A stretch of 53,523 nucleotides of DNA from NCBI GenBank assembly GCA_020426625.1, contig JAGQPR010000005.1, positions 1-53,523 of the forward strand, in the 5' to 3' direction. The notes below the pieces were generated by a model. That model searched no databases and had not been told where the DNA came from. It saw only the letters and a list, made by a program, of their open reading frames with translations. Positions within the stretch are counted from its first letter, which is position 1, and each line of letters begins with the position of its first letter. This DNA is from Planctomycetales bacterium. Its GTDB lineage: Bacteria; Planctomycetota; Planctomycetia; Pirellulales; Pirellulaceae. This document shows positions 1 through 9,347 of the stretch, piece after piece. A program made the translations under genes and the position numbers.

Positions 1-1236
1 CTTGGGTTGGCCGACTTGCTGCGAATGCGCAGCGTTTACGGTGACCAGAAGCACTACGACTTTATTCCGGCCAAAGCCGAGAGCGTGATTCACGTTTTCC
101 TGCCAGGCGGAATGGCGCATCAAGAATCCTGGGACCCCAAACCCTATAGTCCGCTGGAATACCGCGGAGAGATGGGGACGATCAAAACCAACACCGGTGA
201 AGTCGTTAGTGAAACTTTGCCTAAATTAGCGCAGTGCGCTGACAAATTTACGATCATTCGATCGATGACCCACGGTGAGGCAGCTCACGAGCGCGGCACT
301 CACAACATGTTTACCGGATACAAGCCAAGCCCTGCCTTGGTGTTCCCCAGCTTTGGTAGCGTGATTAGTCACGAATACGGGCCGCGCAACAATTTGCCGC
401 CGTACATTTGCATCCCCAATCGTCCCAACGAGTACGCTTCCAGCGGTTATCTGAGCAGCTCGTATGGCCCATTCAGCCTAGGTTCAGATCCAGCCAACAA
501 CGGTTTCCGCGTGCAGGATTTGAATTTGGCCAACGGTGTCGATGGTGATAGATTCGCGCGTCGGCGTGAGGCGCTAAATACCGTCAATCAATATTTTGCA
601 ACTCGACATAATGCGGATGCTGTCACGGCGATGGACAGTTTCTATGAGCGAGCTTACAGCTTGATCAGCTCGGACAAAGCCCGCGAGGCGTTTGATATCG
701 AGAAAGAGGATGCGGCCATCCGCGATCGCTACGGACGCAATCAAGCTGGTCAGCGTTTGCTGTTGGCCAGGCGTTTGGTCGAGGCGGGAGCGAGGTTTGT
801 CACCTTGACCTACGGTGGTTGGGACATGCATCGCGACATCACCAACAACTTTCGCAATCAAATGCCAGCGCTCGATCAGGGCCTGAGCGAACTGCTGACA
901 GACTTGGATTCGCGCGGCTTGTTGGACACGACTTTGGTCATGGTCTCCAGCGAATTTGGACGTACACCCAAGATCAATTCAGACGCGGGTCGCGACCACT
1001 GGCCCAAGGTATTCAGTGTCATGTTGGCTGGCGGTGGCGTGAAGCGCGGGGCTGTGTACGGTGCCTCGGACTCGATCGCTGCCGAACCGGACTTGGACGC
1101 CGTTTCGCCTGAGAATCTGGCAACGACTCTCTACCATTTGTTGGGTATCGTGGCCGACAAGGAGTTGATGGCGCCGGGCGATCGTCCGATCGAGATCGTC
1201 AACGGTGGCAAGGTGCTCAAGGAATTGCTGGCCTAA
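1..1236 (+). CDS. DUF1501 family protein (5' end outside window)
   Basis: The frame is open to the left edge, and the first residues (LGLADLLRMRS) match the end of the twin-arginine leader that normally precedes this family, so the true start lies upstream. DUF1501 proteins belong to the alkaline-phosphatase/sulfatase superfamily and are exported in planctomycetes; their substrate is not established. Visible family blocks are LPGGMAHQESWDPKP near the N-terminus, HGEAAHERGTHNMFTGY around residue 95, GGWDMHRDITNNF around 275, and SSEFGRTPKINSDAGRDHWP around 315-335, which hold the likely metal-binding Asp/His residues. The roughly 410 visible residues are nearly full length for the family. It starts a four-gene same-strand cluster with a PPC-domain protein and a DUF1549/DUF1553 protein, a grouping common in planctomycetes. 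The family call is firm; the function is unknown. Confidence 0.93.
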   Translation, partial: LGLADLLRMRSVYGDQKHYDFIPAKAESVIHVFLPGGMAHQESWDPKPYSPLEYRGEMGTIKTNTGEVVSETLPKLAQCADKFTIIRSMTHGEAAHERGTHNMFTGYKPSPALVFPSFGSVISHEYGPRNNLPPYICIPNRPNEYASSGYLSSSYGPFSLGSDPANNGFRVQDLNLANGVDGDRFARRREALNTVNQYFATRHNADAVTAMDSFYERAYSLISSDKAREAFDIEKEDAAIRDRYGRNQAGQRLLLARRLVEAGARFVTLTYGGWDMHRDITNNFRNQMPALDQGLSELLTDLDSRGLLDTTLVMVSSEFGRTPKINSDAGRDHWPKVFSVMLAGGGVKRGAVYGASDSIAAEPDLDAVSPENLATTLYHLLGIVADKELMAPGDRPIEIVNGGKVLKELLA

Positions 1237-1394
1237 CCAAGATCTGCTCACTGAGACTACGCGTTTGCTGAAGATATCGCGAGTTTCTTCCAAATTTCTG
1301 TTCAGACGCGGTGCGGTGTTATCGCGTCTCAGAACAACCACATTCGCTCACTCAATCGTTCACTGGCCAATACAATTCATCAGGAATTCTTGCC

Positions 1395-3806
1395 GTGAGA
1401 TCTTGGATACTCGCCACTGTTGCCGCAATAGTCGCTGCCATGGCATCGTCGACCTACGCCGACCTGCCGACCATCACTCAACTGGATCCACCTGGATTTC
1501 AGCGAGGTACCGAATGTTTGCTGGTCATTTCGGGCGCGCGATTGGATGACACGACGCAACTGCTGTTCTACGATCCCGGCGTGGAAGTCATCGAGTTGAA
1601 GGCGGAAAGCGGGAGCAAAGTCGTTGCAAGACTAAGGATTGCTGCGGACAACCTGCCGGGATTGCACGCCATGCGGTTGGCTACTGCAACTGGTGTTAGC
1701 AACTTGCGATATTTTGGTGTCAGTCCCTTACCTGAGGCGACGGAGGTTGAGCCGAATAGCGATTTTGCGACGCCTCAGCCAATCGACTTGAATACGACGA
1801 TTAACGGCGTGATCAAAACCGAGGACGTCGATTACTATCAAGTAGAATTGGCCAAGGGCCAGAAGGTCAATATTGAAGTCGAAGGGCTGCGATTGGGAAC
1901 TGAGTTCTTTGATCCGTTCGTGGCAATCTTGGATCTCCAGCGTTTTGAATTGGCTCGGAGCGACGATGCGCCCTTGGTACAGCAAGACTGCGTGTGTTCG
2001 TTTATTGCTCCTGAGGCTGGCAAGTACATTGTCGAAGTGCGCGAAAGCAGTTTCGGCGGAAACGATCGATGCCAATACCGTATGCATATCGGCGACTTTC
2101 CCCGCCCCCTTTCGATTACGCCATCCGGGGGCAGACCCGGTGAGAAAATCGCTGCGACCATCGTTGATGCTTCTGGCGAACGCTGGCAGGAAACGATTCA
2201 GCTGCCTGACCAAGCTGGCGATTTTCCGTTCGTCGCCACTCGCGATGGCAAGTCAGCCCCATCGCCCAATTTGCTGCGGGTGGTCGACTTGCCCAACATC
2301 ATAGAAAGCGAGCCCGATTCCGATCATGCAGCACTGGTGGCTGTCGATTGCCCCGTCGCGTTCAACGGTGTCTTGCAATCGCCCGGAGACGTCGATTGGT
2401 TCAAGATAAAGGCCAAGAAAGACCAGCAACTTGAATTGGAGGTCTTTGCTCGGAGAGTTTTGCGGTCCCCGGTAGATAGTTGGCTGGAGATCCACAAAGT
2501 CGGCGGAGGACGCTTGGCTACCAACGACGATGCTGGCAGCCCCGATAGCTTGCAAGCGTTCAAGGTTCCCGAAGACGGCGAATACTTGGTGGCGGTGCGC
2601 GACCAATTGAACGAAGGCAGTCCGAACCACGCTTACCGCATTGAAATCAGGTCGCCGGAACCATCACTGCGGTTAACAATCGATGAATTGCAACGCTATG
2701 TTTCTCAGACCGTCGAAGTGCCGCGTGGCGGTCAAATGGCCGTGCTGTTACGCGCAGCGCGGAAGAATTTTTCGGGTGACTTGATTCTGAGGATGGAAGA
2801 TCCATTGCCCGGCATCGAATTGACAACTCCTTCAGTTCCTGCAAACGCATCCTACATACCTATGATGATCAAAGCCGCTGCCGACGCACCGATTGGTGCG
2901 CAGCTAGCGACTTTGATTGCCGAAACGCCACCAGGCGGCGCGGGCGTCGCTGGCAAACTTGATCAACGAACGATGCTCGTGCGTGGCCAAAACAATCGCG
3001 ATATGTGGGGGCATGATGCTCAGCGGCTGACGCTGGCAGTCACCAAGGAATTGCCTTTTTCCATCGAAGTCGTTCAACCTCAGGTACCTCTAGTGAGAGA
3101 TGGTACCGCCGAGTTTATAGTCAAGGCCCATCGCCATGAGGGCTACAACGAGCGCATCTATCTTCGATCTCTCGTGAATCCTGGCGGGGTCTCGGTCAGC
3201 GGTTCCATTCGCATCGAACCGGATCAAACAGAAGCCCGCATCCCTGTAACGGCGAATTCCAAAGCTGCGATTGGTAGCTTTCCAATTACCGTGTTGGCAA
3301 GGGCAAAATCAATGAACGCCAACGTTTGGGTTGCATCGGAGTTTGTAACACAGGATGTGGCAGATTCTTTCTTCGACTTCAAATTTGGCAAGACGGTAGC
3401 GGAGTTGGGCGGATCTGGCGTGATCGCTGTCGGACTGGAGGTCAAAGCTCCACCAGAAGGCGATGTCCAGTTCGAACTGGTCGGCTTGCCTGCAGGAGTG
3501 ACGTGCGAACACCCGACGGTGAAGTGGACGCCTGAGTTGCAGCAGCTTTCCTATCCGATTGCTATCGCCGCCGACGCACGTGCGGGACTGTTCAAAACGA
3601 TCTATATCAAGGCTTCCATTACGCGCCCCGGCGGCGTCATTATGCAGAACGCAGGCCAAGGACAATTGCAATTGTCACCGCCGATGGCCAACTCCGTTGC
3701 AGCCGCTCCAGCAGCTTCTGCACCTGCCACTGCCACGGAGAAGCCGCTCAGCCGACTTGAGCAATTGCGACAAGCTAAGCTGCTGCTCCAGGAAAGTCAG
3801 CCGTGA
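1395..3806 (+). CDS. Secreted protein with two pre-peptidase C-terminal (PPC) domains
   Basis: I start at the GTG at 1395, not at the upstream in-frame ATG at 1311. From 1395 the protein begins with a clear signal peptide (basic MRS, then a hydrophobic ILATVAAIVAAMA core and a STYA cleavage site), and an AGGA lies 9-10 bases upstream. The 28 residues before it look non-coding. The mature protein has an IPT-like N-terminal beta domain and a first PPC domain at about residues 118-235 (VEPNSDFATPQPI ... DVDYYQVEL). A second PPC domain lies at about 300-418 (ESEPDSDHAALVAV ... DVDWFKIKA), followed by several Ig-like segments. The tail is rich in Ala/Pro and ends in a short helix. PPC domains are beta sandwiches found on secreted proteins. 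No catalytic motif is visible, so a structural or binding partner role beside the neighbouring DUF1501 and DUF1549/1553 proteins is inferred. Confidence 0.9.
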   Translation: MRSWILATVAAIVAAMASSTYADLPTITQLDPPGFQRGTECLLVISGARLDDTTQLLFYDPGVEVIELKAESGSKVVARLRIAADNLPGLHAMRLATATGVSNLRYFGVSPLPEATEVEPNSDFATPQPIDLNTTINGVIKTEDVDYYQVELAKGQKVNIEVEGLRLGTEFFDPFVAILDLQRFELARSDDAPLVQQDCVCSFIAPEAGKYIVEVRESSFGGNDRCQYRMHIGDFPRPLSITPSGGRPGEKIAATIVDASGERWQETIQLPDQAGDFPFVATRDGKSAPSPNLLRVVDLPNIIESEPDSDHAALVAVDCPVAFNGVLQSPGDVDWFKIKAKKDQQLELEVFARRVLRSPVDSWLEIHKVGGGRLATNDDAGSPDSLQAFKVPEDGEYLVAVRDQLNEGSPNHAYRIEIRSPEPSLRLTIDELQRYVSQTVEVPRGGQMAVLLRAARKNFSGDLILRMEDPLPGIELTTPSVPANASYIPMMIKAAADAPIGAQLATLIAETPPGGAGVAGKLDQRTMLVRGQNNRDMWGHDAQRLTLAVTKELPFSIEVVQPQVPLVRDGTAEFIVKAHRHEGYNERIYLRSLVNPGGVSVSGSIRIEPDQTEARIPVTANSKAAIGSFPITVLARAKSMNANVWVASEFVTQDVADSFFDFKFGKTVAELGGSGVIAVGLEVKAPPEGDVQFELVGLPAGVTCEHPTVKWTPELQQLSYPIAIAADARAGLFKTIYIKASITRPGGVIMQNAGQGQLQLSPPMANSVAAAPAASAPATATEKPLSRLEQLRQAKLLLQESQP

Positions 3807-3961
3807 TGGGCTAGAGGCCAGGAGACGCATTTGGCCAGTGTGTTTGTGACGTCTCCGGATCAAGTCATAGACGCGAGACAGACAAGGCCGACTTAAAGAA
3901 ACGTTCTAAGCGGTTCGCAGGAAAGATAGTTTTCAACCAAAACAAGTTATTGGATCGGTTC

Positions 3962-6433
3962 ATGCACTACAAACGGCGTTGGACTTTGGCACTCGCAATT
4001 TGCGTGGTTGCCTTGAATTCAGTGTTGGGCGTTGCCGCCGAGAATGTCAGTCGGCTCCCCGAGACTGCCGATTCTTCTGCGGATTGGGTATCCCTACAAC
4101 TATATCCACCCATCGTTGAGTTGTCGGGCAAAGCCGACTTTCAGAATATCATCGCAGTGGCCACGCGTCGGGACGGAATCAGTGAAGACGTCACCGATCA
4201 AGTTACTTGGAATGTCCAGGACGCCGGTTTGATTACTCTGGATCAGTTTCGCGCAAAGCCCCAAGCCGACGGCAACACTTGCATTGTCGCGTCTTGGGGC
4301 GACATGTCGGCAAGTTGCGACGTAACAGTGAAGAACGCGGGCGAGTTGAAACCTGTCAGTTTCCACTTGGATGTTATGCCAGTTTTGACGCGAGCGGGTT
4401 GCAATACAGGTTCCTGTCATGGTGCAGCCAGTGGCAAAGATGGCTTTCGCTTGTCATTGTTCGGATTCGATCCGGTAGGTGATTACGAACGTATCACTCG
4501 CGAAATTGGCATTCGAAGAATTAATCTGGCGATTCCCGATCAAAGCTTGATCTACTTGAAGTCCATCGGAGGCGTACCGCATTCCGGTGGAAAACGGATC
4601 GAACCCGATAGTGTTTACGCTGCCACGCTCCTGAATTGGCTTGAATCGGAGGCAAAGTTGGATGCGACGACCCCTCCAACTTGCACGCATGTCCAGCTGT
4701 TTCCGCCGCAGGCTGTGTTGGAAGGCGAAGGAGCGACCCAGCGATTGGTGGCAGTGGCTAGTTTCAGTGATGGTACAACGCGTGACGTTACTCATCTGGC
4801 TGCGTTTACGACGAACAACGAACGCTCGGCAGCTGTAAACGATCAAGGTATCGTAACGGCGGGAGTGCGTGGTGAAGCGTTTGTCATGGCCAGGTTCGAT
4901 ACCCACACCGTGGGTACTCAAGTCCTAACATTGCCCCAGGCGTTGCAATACGCGGCTCCCGAAATCCAGGGCAACTACATCGATCAACTGGTGCTTGAAA
5001 AATTAAACAAACTGAGAATCCTGCCGAGTGAAAAATGCACCGACGAAGAGTTTCTCAGACGTGTGACGATAGACATTGTCGGTTTGCTGCCCACCGAGGA
5101 CGAGTATCGAGAATTCACAAGTGACCAAGAGCCCAATAAGCGCTCCCGCTGGATCGACCGTTTGCTCAAACGCAAGGAATTCAGCGAAATCTGGGCCATG
5201 AAGTGGGCGCAGTTGTTGCTCGTCAAGAGTAACAATCAAGTCAGCTACAAAGCAGCATTTCAGTACTCCAGTTGGCTGACCAACCAACTGGCTGCCGACA
5301 GTCCGATTGACCAGATTGTTCGGGAGTTGATCACGGCCAGCGGCGGCGTTTTTGAGAAGCCAGCAACCAACTTTTACCAGGTCGAGCGCGATACGCTCAA
5401 GACAGCCGAAAATGTCGCTCAGGTCTTCATGGGAATTCGTACGCAGTGTGCGCAATGCCATAATCATCCGTTCGACCGCTGGACGATGGACGACTATTAC
5501 GGCTTTGCATCTTTCTTTTCTCAGATCGGACGCAAAACCGGCGAGGACTATCGAGAAATCATCATCTACAACCGTGGGGGCGGTGAGGTAAACCATCCGG
5601 TGACCAAGAAGCCGGTTCCTGCGACTTTTCTGGGTGGTGGTCGTCCGGATACTCGGGGCAAGGATCGCCGACAAGTCCTGGCCGAGTGGCTGACTAGTTC
5701 CGAGAATCCGTTTTTTGCAACCAGTATCTCCAATCGGGTGTGGTCGCATTTTATGGGTGCCGGGATTGTTGAGCCCGTCGATGACATTCGCGTTAGCAAT
5801 CCGGCCAGCAATCCAGCCTTGTTCGACATGCTCGGTCAGAAATTGACCGACTACAACTTCGACCTGAAACAGCTGGTACGCGACATTTGCAATTCCGACG
5901 CGTATCAGCGCAGTACCCAGACGAACGAATCCAACCAACTGGACACTCGCAACTACTCGCACGCTCTTGTGCGACGTATTCCCGCAGAGATGCTGTTGGA
6001 TTGCATCTCACAGGCGACTGACACGCGTGATAAGTTCCGCGGTTTGCCAGACGGAGCGCGGGCAGTTCAAATTGCCGATGGCGCTACGAGCAACTACTTC
6101 CTGACGACTTTCGGCAGGTCTGCCAGAACAACCGTTTGCGACTGTGAGGCCAGCACCGATCCGTCGTTGTCACAGGCTTTGCATCTGATCAATGGCAGTT
6201 CCACGCAGGGCAAAATCACGCAAGGAAAGCTGATCAATCATTGGCTTGAACAATCGCTCAGCAATCAGGAAATCATCGAACGACTGTACATTCGTAGTCT
6301 TTCACGACGGCCAACTGAGGCTGAAGAACATTCGTTGACGAAGATGATCGCCGATGCAGGCAATCCGCAGATCGCCTTGGAAGATGCCTTCTGGGCGTTG
6401 CTGAATAGTCGAGAATTTATGTTTAACCACTAG
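3962..6433 (+). CDS. DUF1549/DUF1553 protein with BIG2-like domains
   Basis: The chosen start is the ATG at 3962, which gives a signal peptide (MHYKRRWTLALAICVVALNSVLGVAAE); a TTG four codons upstream is the alternative. Two bacterial Ig-like (BIG2) segments are visible at about residues 45-125 and 240-320. Between them is AGCNTGSCHGAASGKDGFRLSLFGFDP, the Cys-rich block found in front of DUF1549. DUF1549 follows (about 335-540) with its hallmark CAQCHNHPFDRW, a CxxCH haem-binding-type motif. DUF1553 follows (about 565-800) with LAEWLTSSENPFFATSISNRVWSHFMGAGIV. The 823-residue length is normal. These proteins are abundant and exported in planctomycetes; a role in polysaccharide breakdown or electron transfer has been proposed but is not established. 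It lies 11 bases from the next gene and is probably co-transcribed with it. Confidence 0.93.
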   Translation: MHYKRRWTLALAICVVALNSVLGVAAENVSRLPETADSSADWVSLQLYPPIVELSGKADFQNIIAVATRRDGISEDVTDQVTWNVQDAGLITLDQFRAKPQADGNTCIVASWGDMSASCDVTVKNAGELKPVSFHLDVMPVLTRAGCNTGSCHGAASGKDGFRLSLFGFDPVGDYERITREIGIRRINLAIPDQSLIYLKSIGGVPHSGGKRIEPDSVYAATLLNWLESEAKLDATTPPTCTHVQLFPPQAVLEGEGATQRLVAVASFSDGTTRDVTHLAAFTTNNERSAAVNDQGIVTAGVRGEAFVMARFDTHTVGTQVLTLPQALQYAAPEIQGNYIDQLVLEKLNKLRILPSEKCTDEEFLRRVTIDIVGLLPTEDEYREFTSDQEPNKRSRWIDRLLKRKEFSEIWAMKWAQLLLVKSNNQVSYKAAFQYSSWLTNQLAADSPIDQIVRELITASGGVFEKPATNFYQVERDTLKTAENVAQVFMGIRTQCAQCHNHPFDRWTMDDYYGFASFFSQIGRKTGEDYREIIIYNRGGGEVNHPVTKKPVPATFLGGGRPDTRGKDRRQVLAEWLTSSENPFFATSISNRVWSHFMGAGIVEPVDDIRVSNPASNPALFDMLGQKLTDYNFDLKQLVRDICNSDAYQRSTQTNESNQLDTRNYSHALVRRIPAEMLLDCISQATDTRDKFRGLPDGARAVQIADGATSNYFLTTFGRSARTTVCDCEASTDPSLSQALHLINGSSTQGKITQGKLINHWLEQSLSNQEIIERLYIRSLSRRPTEAEEHSLTKMIADAGNPQIALEDAFWALLNSREFMFNH

Positions 6434-6444
6434 TGGATTGATTG

Positions 6445-8661
6445 ATGAAGAAGCTGTTTACGCTCCTGTTCCTCAGCCCCTTGGCAGCCATCAGCAACGC
6501 TGCCGAGACGGGTGATACCAAGATGATCAATTTTGAGGATCATATCAAGCCGATACTGCGAGAACATTGCACGTCCTGTCACAGTGAAAGCGACAAGGAA
6601 AGTGATCTAGCCTTGGATTCGTATGGAGCGACACTGGCTGGCGGTTCTAGTGGTGAAGTTGTCGTGGAGGGCAATAGCTCTTCCTCGCGGTTATTTGCAT
6701 TGGTCAGTCACGCTGAACGTCCGTTCATGCCGCCGGATCAAGATGCGATTCCCAAGGAGCAGATTTCCCTGCTGAAGACTTGGATTGAACAGGGCATGCC
6801 TGAGAATTCTGGCAGCAAGATCAAGCGGTCCAACGCGATAGCAAACGCGATGCTCGGTACCGTATCGCAGGGCAAACCAGACGGTCCGCCGCCCATGCCA
6901 GAACATCTGCTAAGCCAACCGGTTCGCGAGACCGCGCGTAGTGCCGCCATTGCGGCAATGGCTGCCAGCCCTTGGGCACCATTGATAGCCGTTGGCGGGC
7001 AAGAACAGGTCGTTTTGTACCACGCCGAGAATGGTGAATTACTTGGCGTCATTCCCTTCCCCGAAGGTGAACCTCACGCATTGACATTCACGCGAGATGG
7101 ACAACAACTGCTGATTGCTGGCGGTAGGCATAGCCAGAGCGGATGTGCGGTTCTGGTGGATATCAAGACCGGTGTCCGGATCACCAAGGTTGGTGACGAA
7201 TTGGATATCGTGCTTGCCGCCGATATCTCGCCTGATAAGTCGCGAATTGCTCTGGCTGGACCACAGCGCATCATTCGCATCTATGATTCGGTCAGTGGTG
7301 AATTGCTACTAAGTCTGAAGAAGCACACCGACTGGATTTTTGCTGTGCGTTACAGTCCCGACGGTGTCTTGCTCGCTTCGGGAGATCGCAGCAATGGACT
7401 GGTGGTTTGGGAGGCCGATACAGGGCTGATTTACTGCGATCTGGCCGGGCACAAAGGAGAGGTGCGTAGCGTGGACTTTCGAGCCGATTCAAACGTTTTG
7501 GCCAGCGGAAGCCTCGATGGCACCATTAAACTGTGGGACATGATCGAAAGCAAAGAGATCAAATCTTGGGCTGCACATTCCGGCGGGGTTACTGCTGTTT
7601 CCTTCGCGCATGACGGGATCCTTGGCTCAGCTGGCCGCGATGCCATCGTCAAACTTTGGAATGGTAACGGTGAAATTCAAAAAGAGTTTAAGGGGCTGAC
7701 GGAGGCGGCGCTGGAGATCGCACTGACCGGCGACGCACAACACCTGGCTGGCGGGGATTGGCATGGAAAGATTCAATTGTGGCATACGGCCGATCCAGAA
7801 AAGGCACGGTTGATCGCTGCCAATCCACCTTCGCTAGCTCACCGTATTGCCCGCAGCGAGCTTGAATTGCAAACGCTGCTACAACAGTTGACGTCTGCCA
7901 ATCAAGCCGCTGAAATGGCCAGTGGTAAAGCCGCACAATCGCTTGAAAGTTTGACGAAGTTCGAACAATCGGTTTCAACGACCGAATCGGACTTAGCCAC
8001 GGCCACTGCCACCGAAACGGAGTTGTCAAACCAGATTCTGCAACAGGTGTCAGAAATTCAACGGTTGGAAGAATTGCTGGTTGCGGCCCGGGCGAAATAT
8101 CAAGATTTGCAGACTGCTCACGCTGAATCACAGATGTCAAAAACTAATCTGCAGAATCAGCTCGCGCAATTGCAGTCGACTCTCAAGCAACAGCAGCTGG
8201 ACCATCAAAGTCTTCTTCAGTCGGCTAAAGAAACGGCGGATCGAGCGGCATTGGCAAAAGAAGAATTTGCAGAAGTTGAAACTGCGCTCATCAAGCTGCG
8301 ACAAGAGCAAGCGGAGTTGGATCAACGACTGGCTCAGGTCCAATCCGATGCGGAATTGGCTGCAGCTAAAGTCGAAGCTTTGCGTAATTCGCTGGCTACC
8401 GTTTCCGACCAAGAACAGAAACAATCTTCTGAGCAAGTCGTCTTGCAAGAGCGTCTGGCCAGCTTGCAAGTGCAACTGGCTGCCTTACAAAATGAAGTCA
8501 GGGCGGTCGCGGAAGCTCAAGCGGTCAACAGTCAGGCTCGGGCAGAACAACAGAAAGCCAAAGCCGCTCTCGCAGAACAGGTGACTGCAGCAGAGCAGGC
8601 TGCTTTCGAGGCAGCCGAATTGCTGGAACTCTATCGCCAGTCCTACCAGAATCCAGAATAG
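6445..8661 (+). CDS. Planctomycete cytochrome-c-like / WD40 / coiled-coil protein
   Basis: I start at the ATG at 6445, which gives a signal peptide (MKKLFTLLFLSPLAAISNAAE); the TTG one codon upstream adds only one residue. The domains are, in order: a planctomycete-type cytochrome c domain (about 25-115) with haem motif CTSCH near residue 42 and the usual FMPP distal-ligand segment; a WD40 beta-propeller (about 165-450) with repeats such as LASGSLDGTIKLWD; and a C-terminal coiled coil (about 465-735) very rich in Gln, Ala, Leu and Glu. The coiled-coil tail is long, as in the WD40 proteins that accompany DUF1549/DUF1553 genes. It probably sits in the periplasm. It is the last gene of the cluster and is followed by a strong hairpin at 8681-8699. 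Redox function is inferred only from the CxxCH. Confidence 0.92.
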   Translation: MKKLFTLLFLSPLAAISNAAETGDTKMINFEDHIKPILREHCTSCHSESDKESDLALDSYGATLAGGSSGEVVVEGNSSSSRLFALVSHAERPFMPPDQDAIPKEQISLLKTWIEQGMPENSGSKIKRSNAIANAMLGTVSQGKPDGPPPMPEHLLSQPVRETARSAAIAAMAASPWAPLIAVGGQEQVVLYHAENGELLGVIPFPEGEPHALTFTRDGQQLLIAGGRHSQSGCAVLVDIKTGVRITKVGDELDIVLAADISPDKSRIALAGPQRIIRIYDSVSGELLLSLKKHTDWIFAVRYSPDGVLLASGDRSNGLVVWEADTGLIYCDLAGHKGEVRSVDFRADSNVLASGSLDGTIKLWDMIESKEIKSWAAHSGGVTAVSFAHDGILGSAGRDAIVKLWNGNGEIQKEFKGLTEAALEIALTGDAQHLAGGDWHGKIQLWHTADPEKARLIAANPPSLAHRIARSELELQTLLQQLTSANQAAEMASGKAAQSLESLTKFEQSVSTTESDLATATATETELSNQILQQVSEIQRLEELLVAARAKYQDLQTAHAESQMSKTNLQNQLAQLQSTLKQQQLDHQSLLQSAKETADRAALAKEEFAEVETALIKLRQEQAELDQRLAQVQSDAELAAAKVEALRNSLATVSDQEQKQSSEQVVLQERLASLQVQLAALQNEVRAVAEAQAVNSQARAEQQKAKAALAEQVTAAEQAAFEAAELLELYRQSYQNPE

Positions 8662-8680
8662 GCAACTTTTCTCTTCCCTG

Positions 8681-8699
8681 GGCCCAGTCTCACTGGGCC
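8681..8699. terminator. Perfect 8-bp hairpin after the cytochrome-WD40 gene
   Basis: GGCCCAGT, a CTC loop and ACTGGGCC form a perfect stem 19 bases past the stop codon. No T-run follows, so it is not a textbook intrinsic terminator, but the position and stability suit a transcript end or processing barrier. A 10-bp palindrome, AAGATATCTT, follows at 8704-8713, in front of pyrE. Confidence 0.55.
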
Positions 8700-8751
8700 G
8701 TCTAAGATATCTTGGTTGCTGATGGAACGTTCACAAATTGAAATGGAAAAC

Positions 8752-9300
8752 ATGGCAAACCAATACGATCGCTCACAGTTGATCCAGTTGATCAAATCCC
8801 ATGCCCTGCAGTTTGGCAATTTTACATTGGCGAGCGGCAAGCAGGCCAGCTTCTACCTCGACTGCCGCAAGCTGACCTTGCATCCACTGGGTGCCAACCA
8901 AGTGGGCGCTGGAATGCTAGCACTGCTGGATGGCAGCATGCCCAATGCGATCGGCGGTATGGCCATCGGAGCTGATCCTATCACGGCCGCCACCATCACG
9001 TTAGCTGGTCAGCGAGGTCTCGACTTGTTGGGATTTATCGTCCGCAAGGAAGCCAAACAGCATGGTGCTGGTCGACAAGTGGAGGGGCCTATTCAGTCTG
9101 GGATGTCTGCTGTTGTTGTCGAAGATGTAGTGACAAGCGGAGGTAGTGCTCTTAAAGCTGTTGACGCCGCCAGACAATTTGGCCTACAAATTGACAGGAT
9201 CTTGGCAATCGTCGACAGACTGGAAGGTGGTCGCGAAGCCATTGAGGCGGCAGGGCTTCAGTTGGATACTCTAGTTACGGTATCTGACTTAGGCATTTAG
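8752..9300 (+). CDS. pyrE: Orotate phosphoribosyltransferase
   Basis: This enzyme transfers a phosphoribosyl group from PRPP to orotate, giving orotidine 5'-phosphate in cytosolic de novo pyrimidine synthesis. The PRPP-binding signature VVVEDVVTSGGSALKAV (about residues 108-124) is intact. The N-terminal substrate block FTLASGKQASFYLDCRKLTL and the ADPITAA segment also match the family. From the ATG at 8752 the protein is 182 residues and begins MANQYDRSQLIQLI, which aligns with the usual N-terminus. In-frame starts at 8716 (TTG), 8722 and 8743 would add 3 to 12 residues, and no ribosome binding site settles the choice. The gene stands alone, not in a pyr operon, between two hairpins. The product call is secure; the exact start is not. 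Confidence 0.95.
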   Translation: MANQYDRSQLIQLIKSHALQFGNFTLASGKQASFYLDCRKLTLHPLGANQVGAGMLALLDGSMPNAIGGMAIGADPITAATITLAGQRGLDLLGFIVRKEAKQHGAGRQVEGPIQSGMSAVVVEDVVTSGGSALKAVDAARQFGLQIDRILAIVDRLEGGREAIEAAGLQLDTLVTVSDLGI

Positions 9301-9311
9301 TGGTTTGTCGT

Positions 9312-9328
9312 CTGAGTGTCCCACTCAG
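9312..9328. terminator. Perfect 7-bp hairpin after pyrE
   Basis: CTGAGTG, a TCC loop and CACTCAG form a perfect stem 11 bases after the pyrE stop. Like the hairpin before pyrE it has a 3-base loop and no T-tract. It lies 20 bases before the next start codon and may be a terminator, a processing site or a leader structure of that gene. Confidence 0.5.
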
Positions 9329-9347
9329 GTAGCGAGAATAATGGATT

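Noticed and set aside
1311..1394. Upstream ATG start for the PPC-domain protein
   Set aside because: The added 28 residues are not protein-like and would hide the signal peptide that begins at GTG 1395.
5003..5962. 319-residue minus-strand frame inside the DUF1549/DUF1553 gene
   Set aside because: It is antisense to conserved motifs such as CAQCHNHPF and shows no family features of its own.
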